A stretch of DNA of 64,000 nt from JANXSD01 sp038206385 (lineage in GTDB: Bacteria > Bacteroidota > Bacteroidia > AKYH767-A > OLB10), in contig JBBRAW010000005.1 in NCBI GenBank assembly GCA_038206385.1, positions 6,800 through 70,799 on the forward strand. The letters are read 5' to 3'. This document shows positions 36,025 through 46,654 of this stretch, in pieces (the stretch's first letter is position 1; every line of letters begins with the position of its first letter). Position numbers and translations under genes: made by a program. The notes under the pieces are model-generated. The model did no database searches. It was not told the origin of the DNA and was given only the letters and a program-made list of their open reading frames with translations.

Positions 36025-36106
36025 AACAAAGTTACGGAGAAGGATCCGTTAAACAGATAACGGTAATAGTACTATTTTCTTACGTTGAAGGAGGGTAAAT
36101 GTTAGT

Positions 36107-37000
36107 TTAAATAGCTAATCTTCCAAATACACCTAGTGGTAGCTGTACTTTTGATGTTGCATCGAGGTAAATCTCACCATATTGGGCTTTATTCATTCGT
36201 TTTGGAAAGGCCTCTGCGAGAAGATTACGGATGATCATTGCTGAGAAGCCAAGTGAATAGGTATTTAGGACGAGAAAAGAATTTTCTGGCTCGAGTAAAT
36301 CAGCAACTATATGAATCATACCATTGATCATTTCTTCTAGCTTCCAATTTTCGCCATTTGGGCCGTGACCGAAAGCTGGGGGATCGAGAATGATTCCGTT
36401 GTACTTTTTGCCTCGTTTTTGTTCTCTCTTTACAAAGGTTGTAGCATCTTCCACAAGCCAGCGAATGTCTTTTAAATTCGAGTACTCCATGTTTTCCTTC
36501 GACCATGAAACAACTTGCTTGATGGAGTCGAGGTGAATTACATCTGCGCCAGCTGCCTTTGCCGCTAATGATGCGCCACCAGTATAAGCGAATAAGTTGA
36601 GAACACGTGGAACAGGAACTTCCTTTTTTATCTCAGTAATCTGATCATAGATAAAATCCCAGTTAACAGCTTGTTCGGGGAAAATTCCTACATGCTTGAA
36701 GGAGGTTAGTCCGAGGCGAAAAACGATTTCTGCATTCGATCGTCCGCCAACTGCGTATTTTATTTTCCACTGATCAGGCATCTCTTTCTTGAGTTTCACC
36801 CAAATGCCTGAAGAACTTGACTTGGATTGAAACTTTACATGCGCAATCTTATTCCATTCTACTGTTGACATTTTCTTTCGCCAAACAGCTTGGGGCTCAG
36901 GACGAATGGTAATATAATTTCCAAATCTTTCCAGTTTTTCGAAATCACCGCAATCGATTAATTCGTAATCTGTAAATTTTTGAGGAGAGAGAAGTAGCAT
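36107..37000 (-). CDS. RlmI/RlmK-like class I rRNA methyltransferase
   Basis: 297 residues from MLLLSPQKFTDY; an ATG seven codons upstream is possible. The methyltransferase core shows NLFAYTGGASLAAKAAGADVIHLD (motif I), the WLVEDATTFVKRE acidic motif and ILDPPAFGHGPNGENW (catalytic NPPY-like motif IV). The pattern is that of 23S rRNA m5C/m2G methyltransferases of the RlmI family, without the N-terminal PUA domain. The exact base is unknown. It lies 75 bp after the rnr stop on the same strand. Confidence 0.88.
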   Translation of the reverse strand: MLLLSPQKFTDYELIDCGDFEKLERFGNYITIRPEPQAVWRKKMSTVEWNKIAHVKFQSKSSSSGIWVKLKKEMPDQWKIKYAVGGRSNAEIVFRLGLTSFKHVGIFPEQAVNWDFIYDQITEIKKEVPVPRVLNLFAYTGGASLAAKAAGADVIHLDSIKQVVSWSKENMEYSNLKDIRWLVEDATTFVKREQKRGKKYNGIILDPPAFGHGPNGENWKLEEMINGMIHIVADLLEPENSFLVLNTYSLGFSAMIIRNLLAEAFPKRMNKAQYGEIYLDATSKVQLPLGVFGRLAI

Positions 37001-37075
37001 GTGGCGCGAAGATAAATACAATTGGTTGTAGGTGAGATTCGAATTTGCAATTGAGTTGAATCAATCATCAACATC

Positions 37076-39418
37076 TTACCATCTACTTTTTTTTGATTTA
37101 CCTTTTGACTTATCTTTCGATTTACCTTTGTGTTTCTTTTCTGGTTTACTTCCATGATTTGGTTTAAAACTAGATTCTCCAAAATGTTTAAAATTGGAAT
37201 TGGATGCTCCGCGTGAAAAAGAATCTGGTAAACGACTAGGATCATCAATGATAAAGTCGATTTGTTTACGTGCAAGATCAGCAGTCTTTAATTGAACCTT
37301 AACACTATCACCTAATTGAAATTTTCGATGATTCTTTCGTCCGATTAAGCAATAATTTTTTTCATCAAGATCATAAAAATCATCATCAAGATCACGAACA
37401 CGAATTAAACCTTCGCATTTATTTTCTACTAATTCAACATACAAACCCCATTCAGTAACGCCAGAAATTAAGCCATCGAATACTTCACCTTCATGGCCAA
37501 TCATGTATTGCACTTGTTTGAATTTAATTGATGCACGTTCTGCTTCAGAAGCGCGAATTTCCATGTCGGTACTGTGCTTGCATTGCGCTTGAATCTCATC
37601 CGCTTTAACGGGTTTTCCATTGTGTAAATAATGATCGAGTAAACGATGCACCATCACATCAGGATAACGCCGAATAGGAGAAGTAAAATGAGTATAGTAA
37701 TCAAATGCTAATCCGTAGTGACCAATATTATTTGTTGTATAAATTGCTTTTGCCATGGTGCGAATAGCTAATTGCTCAAGCACATTTTGCTCCTTCGTAC
37801 CTTTAATTTCTTTCATCAATTTATTTAGAGAATGCGCAATGTCTTTATCAGATTTTGTATTGATGCTATGTCCGAAACGACCAGCGAAAACAGAGAAGTT
37901 AGCAAGTTTTTCAGAGGAAGGTGAATCATGGACGCGATAAACGAAAGGATATTCTTTTCCTTTTTCTTGCGCTAATTTCTTTCCAACAAATTCTGCTACG
38001 CGACGATTAGCAAGCAACATAAAATCTTCGATGAGCTTGTTACTGTCTTTGCTTTCTTTAAGATAAACACCGATAGGCATTCCTATTTCATCGAGCTTGA
38101 ATTTCACTTCTACCTTATCAAAAGTTATCGCGCCATTTTGAAAACGTTTTTTACGAAGTAATAGCGCTAATTTTTGAAGTGTTTGGATTTCTTCGAGCAT
38201 ATCGCCTTCACCTGTTTCGATAACAAGTTGTGCTTCTTCATAGGAGAATCTACGTTGTGAATGAATCACAGTTCTGCCAAACCATTCGTTGATGATTTCT
38301 GCATCTTCGGCAATTTCAAAAACTGCGGAGTAGCATAATTTATCTTCACCAGGACGTAAAGAGCAAACCATGTTACTTAATTTTTCTGGCAGCATTGGGA
38401 TCACACGATCAACGAGGTAAATAGACGTTGCGCGATTAAATCCTTCGATGTCGAGCAGTGTTCCGGGCTGAACATAAAAAGATACATCAGCAATATGGAT
38501 TCCTACTTCATAATTTCCGTTAGGTAATTTCTGAACAGAAAGTGCATCATCAAAATCTTTTGCATCAACTGGATCAATAGTAAATGTTGGAACCTTTCTA
38601 AAATCTCTACGCGATGAAAGTTCTTTCTTCGGAATTTTATAAGGAATTTCTTCTGCTTCTTTTTCAACATCGGCAGGGAACGAAAGTGGAAAACCATATT
38701 CGATAAGAATTGCATCCATCTCAGCATTATTCTCACCAGGAAAGCCGAGCACTTTTATGATTTCTCCAGAGGGGTTTTTAGCTTCTGGATTCCATTCAAT
38801 AATTTTTGCAACAGCTTTTGCTCCTTGAGTAGCTCCGTTAAGTTTATTTAGTGGGATAAAAATATCTACCTTATTACGAGGGTTATCAGAGGTAAGAAAT
38901 GCGAAGCGATCTGAGATTTGCATAGTACCTACGAACTCCGTTTTAGCGCGTTCAACAACTTCCACTACTTCACCTTCTGAACGATTACCTTTTTTACGTG
39001 CGCTGATGCTAACCTTTACGAGATCGCCATTCATTGCATTTAACGTATGTGTTTTAGGAATAAAAATATCCTCTTCAAATTCTTCGTTAATCACATAAGC
39101 ATTTCCGTTGGAAGTGATATCAATTCGTCCATTAATAAAATGCTCAGTAGGAAAAAGTCTAAACTTACCACGATCGGTTTCTTCAAGTTCACCAGCGATA
39201 GCGAGTTCTTCGATGCAATTGATAGTAAGTTTTCGAAGATGATCTTCCTCGAGAGCGGCAAGAAAAACGGCAGCCTCTTCGAAGAAAGGTTCTTGTTGAA
39301 ATTTCTTAATAATTTGTTTGTAGTTGTATGATTTGTAAGGATGCTCTTTAAAAACATCGATGCTGATGCGTTTGATGTCCTTAGAAAAATCGGTGTTGGT
39401 TGATTTGTTTTTTTTCAT
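37076..39418 (-). CDS. rnr: Ribonuclease R
   Basis: 780 residues. N-terminal winged helix (YNYKQIIKKFQ), cold-shock domains (HFINGRIDITSNGNAYVI), the RNB catalytic domain (FTIDPVDAKDFDDALSVQ with the four-Asp centre, GIHIADVSFYV, IPMLPEKLSNMVCSLRPGEDKLCYS) and an S1 domain near 630-710 (GEVFDGLISGVTEWGLYVEL). The C-terminal tail is Lys/Ser-rich (KKHKGKSKDKSKGKSKKS), typical of RNase R. It degrades structured RNA 3' to 5'. The length fits the family. Confidence 0.96.
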   Translation of the reverse strand: MKKNKSTNTDFSKDIKRISIDVFKEHPYKSYNYKQIIKKFQQEPFFEEAAVFLAALEEDHLRKLTINCIEELAIAGELEETDRGKFRLFPTEHFINGRIDITSNGNAYVINEEFEEDIFIPKTHTLNAMNGDLVKVSISARKKGNRSEGEVVEVVERAKTEFVGTMQISDRFAFLTSDNPRNKVDIFIPLNKLNGATQGAKAVAKIIEWNPEAKNPSGEIIKVLGFPGENNAEMDAILIEYGFPLSFPADVEKEAEEIPYKIPKKELSSRRDFRKVPTFTIDPVDAKDFDDALSVQKLPNGNYEVGIHIADVSFYVQPGTLLDIEGFNRATSIYLVDRVIPMLPEKLSNMVCSLRPGEDKLCYSAVFEIAEDAEIINEWFGRTVIHSQRRFSYEEAQLVIETGEGDMLEEIQTLQKLALLLRKKRFQNGAITFDKVEVKFKLDEIGMPIGVYLKESKDSNKLIEDFMLLANRRVAEFVGKKLAQEKGKEYPFVYRVHDSPSSEKLANFSVFAGRFGHSINTKSDKDIAHSLNKLMKEIKGTKEQNVLEQLAIRTMAKAIYTTNNIGHYGLAFDYYTHFTSPIRRYPDVMVHRLLDHYLHNGKPVKADEIQAQCKHSTDMEIRASEAERASIKFKQVQYMIGHEGEVFDGLISGVTEWGLYVELVENKCEGLIRVRDLDDDFYDLDEKNYCLIGRKNHRKFQLGDSVKVQLKTADLARKQIDFIIDDPSRLPDSFSRGASNSNFKHFGESSFKPNHGSKPEKKHKGKSKDKSKGKSKKSRW

Positions 39419-39652
39419 TGTGTTATATGACTAAATTAAAAACTCGAATGCTGTGGAGGATTACGAGTAAGTTATTGGAAGCTGTCGGGCTTATCTTACG
39501 AAAGTAAGGTTAATAAAATATTGAAAAGCAATTTTACGATAAAGAAATCCTCTGTAAAGTGTTAACAAATGTGCTAGATTTTCAATACTTAATTATTTCT
39601 TATTATATTCGAATTAAATTACTTGAAATAATTCTTGTTAACACTAATAATT

Positions 39653-41119
39653 ATGAATTTACTAAAACTATTTACAGCATTACTTTTTGTAACAAGCACT
39701 ACAGCGCTTTTAGCTCAACAAGACGTTAAAACAGTTGATATGAATAAGATCAATGGAATGAAGAAAGCTGGTAAATTAACGGGTAAAGAGCATTTTGTAA
39801 ATTACGATGCAAAGGGTTTACACCCCTTTAAAATCACGAATAAGGTTGCACACAATGCAACTAACGGATGTAATTGTTGGATCGATCGTGATTCAACATG
39901 GAACGTAGTATCGTTTGATGGATCGGGAGTAAATGGTGGTCCTGGTGCGCCTCCAGAATATAGAAATGATGATTGGTCATCAGATGTTATAGGTCTTCCT
40001 TTTACCTTTTGTTTTTATGGTGATCCAATAAATGATGTCTACATTAATAATAACGGAAACTTATCAATGCTTAATCCATATCCAGATTATACATCAACGC
40101 CATTTCCTAATTCTTTGTACGAGATGATTGCTCCATTTTGGGCAGATGTTGATTCGCGTGATTTAACTAGTGGATTAGTGTATTATAAACTAACAAATTC
40201 ATCTCTCCTTATTCAGTGGGAAAACGTTGGGTATTACGACACCCATTCTGATTTAGTAAATTCATTTCAGATGGTTATCACCAATAACACTGATTCAATA
40301 ATTCCTGATAGCGATAATGTTTCTTTTTGCTATAAAGATATGCAATGGACAACCGGAGATGCATCGATTGGTATTAATGGATTTTATGGCACACCAGCAA
40401 CAGTTGGTATCAATAAAGGAAATGGAATTGAATATATTCAGATAGGGCAATTCGATCAACCGGGAAATGCATTTGATGGTCCTTTTGGAAATAATGATGG
40501 AATTGATGCTTTGGATAATCAATATTTTTATTTCAATGTTTGTGCTGCTGGCAATAATGTTCCTCCAATAGTAAATTTACCTATTGGATGCGACACTGTT
40601 ACAATTTCACCTTTAGATACATTTGCTTTAAAGATCAATTTTCTTTCACCGGAACAAAATCAATTTACAACAATTACATATAATGCTCCAGGAATAAATG
40701 GATTAACGGATGTAATTAACCCCGGAAATTTTGCCTCAATAGAATTTCGTGCGCCAGGAAATTTAAACGCTGGTAACAAAACTATACATGTATATGCTAC
40801 TGATAATGGAACGCCTCCTGCAACATCAGCTGCAACAATAAATCTCAATTTCACTTCTGCGACTGGAATATATGATCTTTATTCGACAAATAAAAATATT
40901 ACAGTTACAAATCCAGTATCCGACATCTGTACGATAAATTCATCAAGCTATACTAATTCTACATTGAAAATTTTTGATTTTATGGGAAGAGTTCTCATTC
41001 AAGAATATTTTAATGTAAAAGCAACTGTTAATGTAAATATGTTGAGTAAGGGAATTTATATTATTGAGCTATCAGATAAAAAAGGAAATAAATCACAACA
41101 AAAATTTGAAAAACTGTAG
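39653..41119 (+). CDS. Secreted nidogen-like-domain protein with T9SS sorting domain
   Basis: 488 residues from the ATG at 39653, which opens a signal peptide (MNLLKLFTALLFVTSTTALLAQQ). A nidogen-like (NIDO) domain covers about 95-300, recognisable by GLPFTFCFYGDPINDVYINNNGNLSML, PFWADVDSRD, LLIQWENVGYYD and IEYIQIGQFDQPG. A cadherin-like beta section follows (residues 305-400), then a type A T9SS end (LKIFDFMGRVLIQ ... LSKGIYIIELSDKKGNKS). Probably surface-bound or released adhesion-type protein. It is the only plus-strand gene in a long minus-strand run. Confidence 0.9.
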   Translation: MNLLKLFTALLFVTSTTALLAQQDVKTVDMNKINGMKKAGKLTGKEHFVNYDAKGLHPFKITNKVAHNATNGCNCWIDRDSTWNVVSFDGSGVNGGPGAPPEYRNDDWSSDVIGLPFTFCFYGDPINDVYINNNGNLSMLNPYPDYTSTPFPNSLYEMIAPFWADVDSRDLTSGLVYYKLTNSSLLIQWENVGYYDTHSDLVNSFQMVITNNTDSIIPDSDNVSFCYKDMQWTTGDASIGINGFYGTPATVGINKGNGIEYIQIGQFDQPGNAFDGPFGNNDGIDALDNQYFYFNVCAAGNNVPPIVNLPIGCDTVTISPLDTFALKINFLSPEQNQFTTITYNAPGINGLTDVINPGNFASIEFRAPGNLNAGNKTIHVYATDNGTPPATSAATINLNFTSATGIYDLYSTNKNITVTNPVSDICTINSSSYTNSTLKIFDFMGRVLIQEYFNVKATVNVNMLSKGIYIIELSDKKGNKSQQKFEKL

Positions 41120-41167
41120 AAGTTCAAGAACTTTTTTGCAACAATAAAATATAATATTTTTAATACT

Positions 41168-41524
41168 TTAATTTGTAGTAATTATAACCACGGCTTTCCC
41201 AAGCTGTCCATTTACAGGTGGATTAAACTTGGTAACTGCAACTCGAATCTGTGAACAAGTTGGATAAATTTGTTGAAGACGATTTAAAATTCTTCCGGCT
41301 ACGTGTTCTATTAATTTACTGCGAATCGCCATTTCTTCACGAACCATACTATGTAAGACAACGTAATTGGCTGTGAATTGTAAATCATCCGTTTCAACTG
41401 CTTTTGAAAAGTCTAATGTGAGATCAAGATCGACTGAAAAGCGACTTCCAATTTTTCCTTCCTCTTCGATGCATCCATGATACGCATGGCATTCGATATT
41501 ATGAATATGTAATTCGTGATTCAT
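41168..41524 (-). CDS. folB: Dihydroneopterin aldolase
   Basis: 118 residues from MNHELHIHNIECHAYHGC; an in-frame ATG nine codons upstream lies within glnS. The folate-pathway enzyme splits dihydroneopterin to 6-hydroxymethyl-dihydropterin and glycolaldehyde. The family residues are visible in the N-terminal YHGCxxEE segment, FTANYVVLHSMVREEM and KLIEHVAGRILNRL. Its ATG shares one base with the glnS stop (TAATG), so the two are translationally coupled. Confidence 0.93.
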   Translation of the reverse strand: MNHELHIHNIECHAYHGCIEEEGKIGSRFSVDLDLTLDFSKAVETDDLQFTANYVVLHSMVREEMAIRSKLIEHVAGRILNRLQQIYPTCSQIRVAVTKFNPPVNGQLGKAVVIITTN

Positions 41525-43194
41525 TAATCTTTTTTCTGCTCTTTCGACCAAGCATCTTTTAAGGTAACCGTTCTATTAAACACTAAATTATTTTCTGTTG
41601 TGTCTTTATCAATACAGAAATAACCTTTGCGCATAAACTGAAAAAACTGTCCTTCTTTTGCATCTTTGAGTGAAGGTTCCATCATTGCATTTTTAATGAT
41701 GTGCAAACTATCAGGATTAATGTATTCTTTGAAATCACCTTCTTCACTTGATGGATCTTCTACTTTAAAAAGACGATCATACAAACGAATTTCTGCAGGA
41801 ATAGCATGCGTAACACTAGCCCAATGAATAGTGCCTTTTACCGTCATTCCAGAAGTATCATTACCACTTTTACTTTCAGGAATATAACGACAATGTACTT
41901 CTAAAATATTTCCTTCTGCATCCTTTTTGAAATCATCACAAGTAACGATGTATGCACTCTTTAAACGAACAGACAAACCAACACCTAAACGGAAAAATTT
42001 CTTTGGTGCATTTTCCATAAAGTCATCACGCTCGATCCAAAGTTCATTGGAGAATGGTAAGTCGCGTGTGCCACCATGGTTTTCTGCTTCAGGATTATTT
42101 TCAGCAGGTAGCATTTCGATTTTTCCTTCAGGATAATTTGTGATGATTAGTTTTATTGGATCCAAAACTGCCATCACACGATTTGCTTTTTTGTTGAGAT
42201 CTTCACGAATACAAAATTCAAGAAGACCAACATCAATCATATTTTCACGACGAGCAACACCTACTTTATCAGTAAAATTACGAATGCTTTCGGGAGTATA
42301 ACCGCGACGACGCAAAGCAGAAATTGTTGGCATACGTGGATCATCCCAACCTGAAACATGTTTCTCATTCACGAGTTGTAAAAGTTTGCGTTTACTCATC
42401 ACCGTATAGTTTAAATTAAGGCGCGCAAACTCATATTGATGACTAGGAAATAAATTTAATTGTTTGATGAACCAATCGTAAAGCGGTTTATGCACTTCGA
42501 ATTCTAGCGTGCAAATTGAATGCGTTATTTCTTCAATAGCATCACTTTGTCCGTGTGCAAAATCATACATTGGATAGATGCACCACTTATCACCTGTGCG
42601 ATGGTGATGAACATGTTTGATACGATACATTAATGGGTCGCGCAAATGCATGTTAGGAGATGCCATATCAATTTTTGCACGTAAAACTTTTTCACCTTCT
42701 TTGAACTCGGCATTACGCATACGTGTGAAGAGATCTAAATTTTCTTCAACGCTCCGATAGCGGAATGGACTTTCTTTTCCTGCTTCTGTAGGTGTTCCTT
42801 TCATCGCAGCAATTTGCTCTGCAGAAGAATCATCAACATAAGCCAAACCTTTTTTTATTAGTGTTACTGCAAACTCATAAATTTTATCGAAATAATCGGA
42901 AGCATAAAATTCATTTGCCCAATTATATCCTAGCCAACGAATATCTTTTTTTATACTTTCAACATATTCTGTTTCTTCCTTTTCAGGATTTGTATCATCG
43001 AAACGCAAATTTGTTTTTCCATTAAACTCATTTGCCAATCCAAAATTTACAGCGATAGATTTCGAATGACCAATATGTAAATAACCATTTGGTTCGGGAG
43101 GAAAACGCGTTAAAACTCTTCCGTTATTTTTTCCGTTTGCGATATCTTCGCTAATAATTTCTTCAAGAAAATTGGGACCTTTTTCAGTACTCAT
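41524..43194 (-). CDS. glnS: Glutaminyl-tRNA synthetase
   Basis: 556 residues. Class I synthetase with PPEPNGYLHIGHSKSI (HIGH motif), VMSKRKLL (KMSKS-like) and GlnRS-specific FDDTNPEKEETEYV, DPRMPTISALRRRGYTPESI, then the two C-terminal beta-barrel anticodon-binding domains. GlnRS in Bacteroidota means Gln-tRNA is charged directly. The length is that of the bacterial enzyme. Followed directly by folB. Confidence 0.97.
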   Translation of the reverse strand: MSTEKGPNFLEEIISEDIANGKNNGRVLTRFPPEPNGYLHIGHSKSIAVNFGLANEFNGKTNLRFDDTNPEKEETEYVESIKKDIRWLGYNWANEFYASDYFDKIYEFAVTLIKKGLAYVDDSSAEQIAAMKGTPTEAGKESPFRYRSVEENLDLFTRMRNAEFKEGEKVLRAKIDMASPNMHLRDPLMYRIKHVHHHRTGDKWCIYPMYDFAHGQSDAIEEITHSICTLEFEVHKPLYDWFIKQLNLFPSHQYEFARLNLNYTVMSKRKLLQLVNEKHVSGWDDPRMPTISALRRRGYTPESIRNFTDKVGVARRENMIDVGLLEFCIREDLNKKANRVMAVLDPIKLIITNYPEGKIEMLPAENNPEAENHGGTRDLPFSNELWIERDDFMENAPKKFFRLGVGLSVRLKSAYIVTCDDFKKDAEGNILEVHCRYIPESKSGNDTSGMTVKGTIHWASVTHAIPAEIRLYDRLFKVEDPSSEEGDFKEYINPDSLHIIKNAMMEPSLKDAKEGQFFQFMRKGYFCIDKDTTENNLVFNRTVTLKDAWSKEQKKD

Positions 43195-43245
43195 AATTTA
43201 TAAATTTAAATCTGTTTAAACAGAAAATTATTTTATTAATGTTTT

Positions 43246-44799
43246 TTAATCAGCAGCAACTGATGGCAAAGTATTTACAGCGAAATTTATTCTTGTTAAC
43301 ACTTCTTCCTTTCCAAGCAAAGCAACCATTCCAAAAAGGTCAACTCCTGAAGCTTGTCCTGATAAAATCATACGAAACAATGGTAATACTTCGCCAGGTT
43401 TAATTCCATTTTCCGTTGCAAGATTTTCGAAAGATGATTTGCAAGTAAATGCATCAAATGTTGTTAACGATTTATAAACTTCTACTAATTTATTTAAGAA
43501 CAATGCAGCCGGTGCATTCCATCTTTTTGCAATTACTTTTTCATCGTATGTTGAAGGTGCTTCAAATAAATAATGTCCTTTCTCATAAAATTCACTTTCA
43601 AAATGTACGCGCTCTTTTAAAAGATTTATTGCAGCAATTGCATACTGGAAAGTAGATCGATGATCGGAAATCTTTAACTGTTTTTTGATAAGAGGAATAA
43701 AACGTTGAGCAAGATCAGCATCATTCTCCATTCTTAAATATTGTTCATTGAACCATTTTGCTTTTTCAGGATCGAAACGTGCTCCAGCTTTATGAACACG
43801 TTCAAAAGTGAAACTCTCTATCAATTCATCCATCGAAAAAATTTCTTTTTCCGTACCAGGATTCCATCCTAAGAAAGCTAACATATTTACAAATCCTTGC
43901 GCGTAATATCCTTTTTCTCGGTAGCCTGATGAAACTTCACTTGTAGCAGGGTCTTTCCATTCGAGAGGGAAAACAGGAAATCCTAATCGGTCACCATCAC
44001 GTTTACTAAGTTTTCCATTGCCTTCTGGCTTTAGTAATAAAGGTAAATGTGCATAACGTGGCATTTTATCCTTTAAGCCTAAGTATTGATAAATTAAAAT
44101 GTGTGCAGGTGCTGATGGCAACCATTCCTCTCCACGAATTGCGTGTGTGATGTCCATCATGATATCATCCACAACATGTGCAAGATGATATGTTGGCATT
44201 CCATCGGCTTTAATTAACACCTTATCATCAACCAAATTACTTTCGAAAGTAACATCGCCACGAATCATATCATTAAAAGTAATATGTTGATCGGGTTCTA
44301 CTTTTAAACGGATTACATGAGCTTCATTTGTGGCGATACGTTTTTGTACATCATCTGCAGAAAGCGATAAAGCATTTTGCATTGCGCCACGAGTTTTAGA
44401 ATCATACTGCCATCCTTGATTTCCGGAAGCTTCTGCTTGCTTACGAGCTGCATCCAATTCTTCCGTTTTATCAAAAGCATAATATGCATGACCAGATGAA
44501 ATTAATTGTTCAGCATATTGCTGATAATAACCTTTTGATTTGCGCTCACTTTGACGATATGGTTCATGTGTTCCACCAAAACTTACACCTTCATCGGGAA
44601 TAATATTACACCACGTTAATGCCTCTATAATGTACTCTTCTGCACCTGGGACATATCTATTTTGATCGGTATCTTCAATACGAAGAATGAACTGACCTTT
44701 GTGTTGTTTAGCGAAAAGGTATGCGTATAATGCGGTGCGAACGCCTCCCATGTGTAATGGTCCTGTGGGACTTGGTGCAAATCGAGTTCTAACAATCAT
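43246..44799 (-). CDS. gltX: Glutamyl-tRNA synthetase
   Basis: 517 residues. FAPSPTGPLHMGGVRTALYAYLFAKQHKG (HIGH-like), RIEDTDQNRYVPGA, HLPLLLKPEGNGKLSKRDGD (KLSKR motif) and a helical anticodon-binding domain. Charges tRNA-Glu for translation and haem synthesis. Precedes glnS by 51 bp on the same strand; the related pair is probably one transcript. Confidence 0.97.
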   Translation of the reverse strand: MIVRTRFAPSPTGPLHMGGVRTALYAYLFAKQHKGQFILRIEDTDQNRYVPGAEEYIIEALTWCNIIPDEGVSFGGTHEPYRQSERKSKGYYQQYAEQLISSGHAYYAFDKTEELDAARKQAEASGNQGWQYDSKTRGAMQNALSLSADDVQKRIATNEAHVIRLKVEPDQHITFNDMIRGDVTFESNLVDDKVLIKADGMPTYHLAHVVDDIMMDITHAIRGEEWLPSAPAHILIYQYLGLKDKMPRYAHLPLLLKPEGNGKLSKRDGDRLGFPVFPLEWKDPATSEVSSGYREKGYYAQGFVNMLAFLGWNPGTEKEIFSMDELIESFTFERVHKAGARFDPEKAKWFNEQYLRMENDADLAQRFIPLIKKQLKISDHRSTFQYAIAAINLLKERVHFESEFYEKGHYLFEAPSTYDEKVIAKRWNAPAALFLNKLVEVYKSLTTFDAFTCKSSFENLATENGIKPGEVLPLFRMILSGQASGVDLFGMVALLGKEEVLTRINFAVNTLPSVAAD

Positions 44800-44898
44800 T
44801 TTCTATGACCCATTAATTTATTGGATTGCAAAGATAGTTTTATGATTACTGATAAAATAGCATCGCTATAGAATTTCAACTAAACATTTTATGTTGTT

Positions 44899-46620
44899 TC
44901 ATTTAAAATAAGAAGCGCTTACGGTTACACTGTCCGCGCGAACAATTTTAAAACCAGAACTCAAATCGGTACCGCGAAGTTGAATAGAATTATATAATCG
45001 TGGTGTACAAGGAATAGGTTGATTCCAGCATCGCCGATTTCCAACAGGCATTGAAATAAGAAAACCATTCAAATTTTTCTCAACAACCACAATAGGTTTG
45101 TATTTAATTTCTGGATAAATTAAATGTTGCTTCAAATTAATTTCACCAAAAGCAATCATTTTAATTGGCCAAATACTAGAATATCCTGCAAATAAAATTA
45201 ATAGAATTACAATACTGTTATGAATCATTTTTTTATTGAACATGAAAATCTCTAAACAATAAAAAATAATAATTGCAATACAAACAAAAATATAAGCTTG
45301 TCCGAATCTAAATGCGGGCGCCATCATAAACCAAAATAAGATACAAAGTAAATAAGTGACTCCGAAATAAAACAACGAGCGAGATGCGATTTTACCAAGA
45401 ACTTTTTTCGTAAAAATAATCAAACTTAATACTATCATTCCAACAACTGCAATTAATAATGAAATCACGTTTACCCAAAGTTGATTTCCAAACCAAATTG
45501 GAAACCACTGTTTAAATGTTAGCTGGAAATCATCGTACTGCTCAAGAATTCTAGCATGCGAACAAATCCAACTTTTTGTAATTACAGCTTCGTTATATGG
45601 AACTTTCCAGTCGTAATTGAACACATCAATTGATGGATATGGGAAGACTAAATAACCAGAGAGAATTACATTTCTTACAAGCCAAGGAATTATTACAATT
45701 AGAGTGAAAAAGCACAGTGTAAATAAGTGTTTTGCCTTTATAATATTTCTTGCATAAAAAAGCATTAGTGGCAAAACAAAAATTACTGGTAATGCTGATA
45801 ATTTTGTTGTGATACAGGTAAGTATTATTAAACAAATTATTAAACTTTTAAAATCAAATTTTTGCAAGGAATTGCTTTTAATCTTTTCCATGATTACCAT
45901 AAACACAAAAATTTCAAGAATATAAATTATTATATCTGGATATGGTAATGCTGCATCAAGTTTAAAAAAATAAAATGTTGGTATTACTAAGAATGCATAA
46001 ATAGCATTTCTATATTCCTTTCCATTTATATTTTGTATTAGATAAACCAATAGTATTAGAAGAAAATAACTATTTAAAACATGGTATGAAAAATCTTTCA
46101 AGAATGTAAAACTGAAAAGAGCAGATGAGATAAAGAAGCTAGAGTTAAAAGCATAATTAGGATATAGATTACCTAGTCCTGGAATAGCAGGATATTTTTC
46201 AATCCATTGGATAACTTGTGCATGATAAAGACCAGTATCGCTATCGAAATAAACACCCTTAATATTCATAAAAAGAACATTAAAAATGATGATTAAAAAT
46301 ATGAAAAGTTGTTTCGCATTAATTTCCTTAATCTTTTGTACTCCTGATTGAAACATTACCATAAATTGTTTCTTAAAAATAATGCAGCCAATTACTTCAG
46401 AAAGTATGAGAAATAAATTTGCTACAAGTGCAACTTTAAAAAATAGTGCATAAATACTTATTGCTGCAGTAATAATACAGTATCCAATTACACTTAATAA
46501 AATAGGATTACTAAATGACTGTTCTTTAAAGTTGTTTTTATAAATTGTTACTTGCAATAAAAAACCAGCAACACTAGTAAGTACAAAAATATAGATCCAA
46601 ATTAAAAGTATGGATAACAT
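44899..46620 (-). CDS. LIC_10190-type polytopic membrane protein
   Basis: 573 residues with about twelve predicted membrane helices. The extracytoplasmic loop GVYFDSDTGLYHAQVIQWIEKYPAIPGLGNLYPNYAFNSS resembles LIC_10190 family proteins, which look like membrane glycosyltransferases. The C-terminus (about 70 residues) is soluble. No catalytic proof; probably cell-envelope glycan work. It lies between gltX and the MORN protein, same strand. Confidence 0.75.
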   Translation of the reverse strand: MLSILLIWIYIFVLTSVAGFLLQVTIYKNNFKEQSFSNPILLSVIGYCIITAAISIYALFFKVALVANLFLILSEVIGCIIFKKQFMVMFQSGVQKIKEINAKQLFIFLIIIFNVLFMNIKGVYFDSDTGLYHAQVIQWIEKYPAIPGLGNLYPNYAFNSSFFISSALFSFTFLKDFSYHVLNSYFLLILLVYLIQNINGKEYRNAIYAFLVIPTFYFFKLDAALPYPDIIIYILEIFVFMVIMEKIKSNSLQKFDFKSLIICLIILTCITTKLSALPVIFVLPLMLFYARNIIKAKHLFTLCFFTLIVIIPWLVRNVILSGYLVFPYPSIDVFNYDWKVPYNEAVITKSWICSHARILEQYDDFQLTFKQWFPIWFGNQLWVNVISLLIAVVGMIVLSLIIFTKKVLGKIASRSLFYFGVTYLLCILFWFMMAPAFRFGQAYIFVCIAIIIFYCLEIFMFNKKMIHNSIVILLILFAGYSSIWPIKMIAFGEINLKQHLIYPEIKYKPIVVVEKNLNGFLISMPVGNRRCWNQPIPCTPRLYNSIQLRGTDLSSGFKIVRADSVTVSASYFK

Positions 46621-46654
46621 AAATTAGTGGTTTATCTTTATGCAAATATTCATA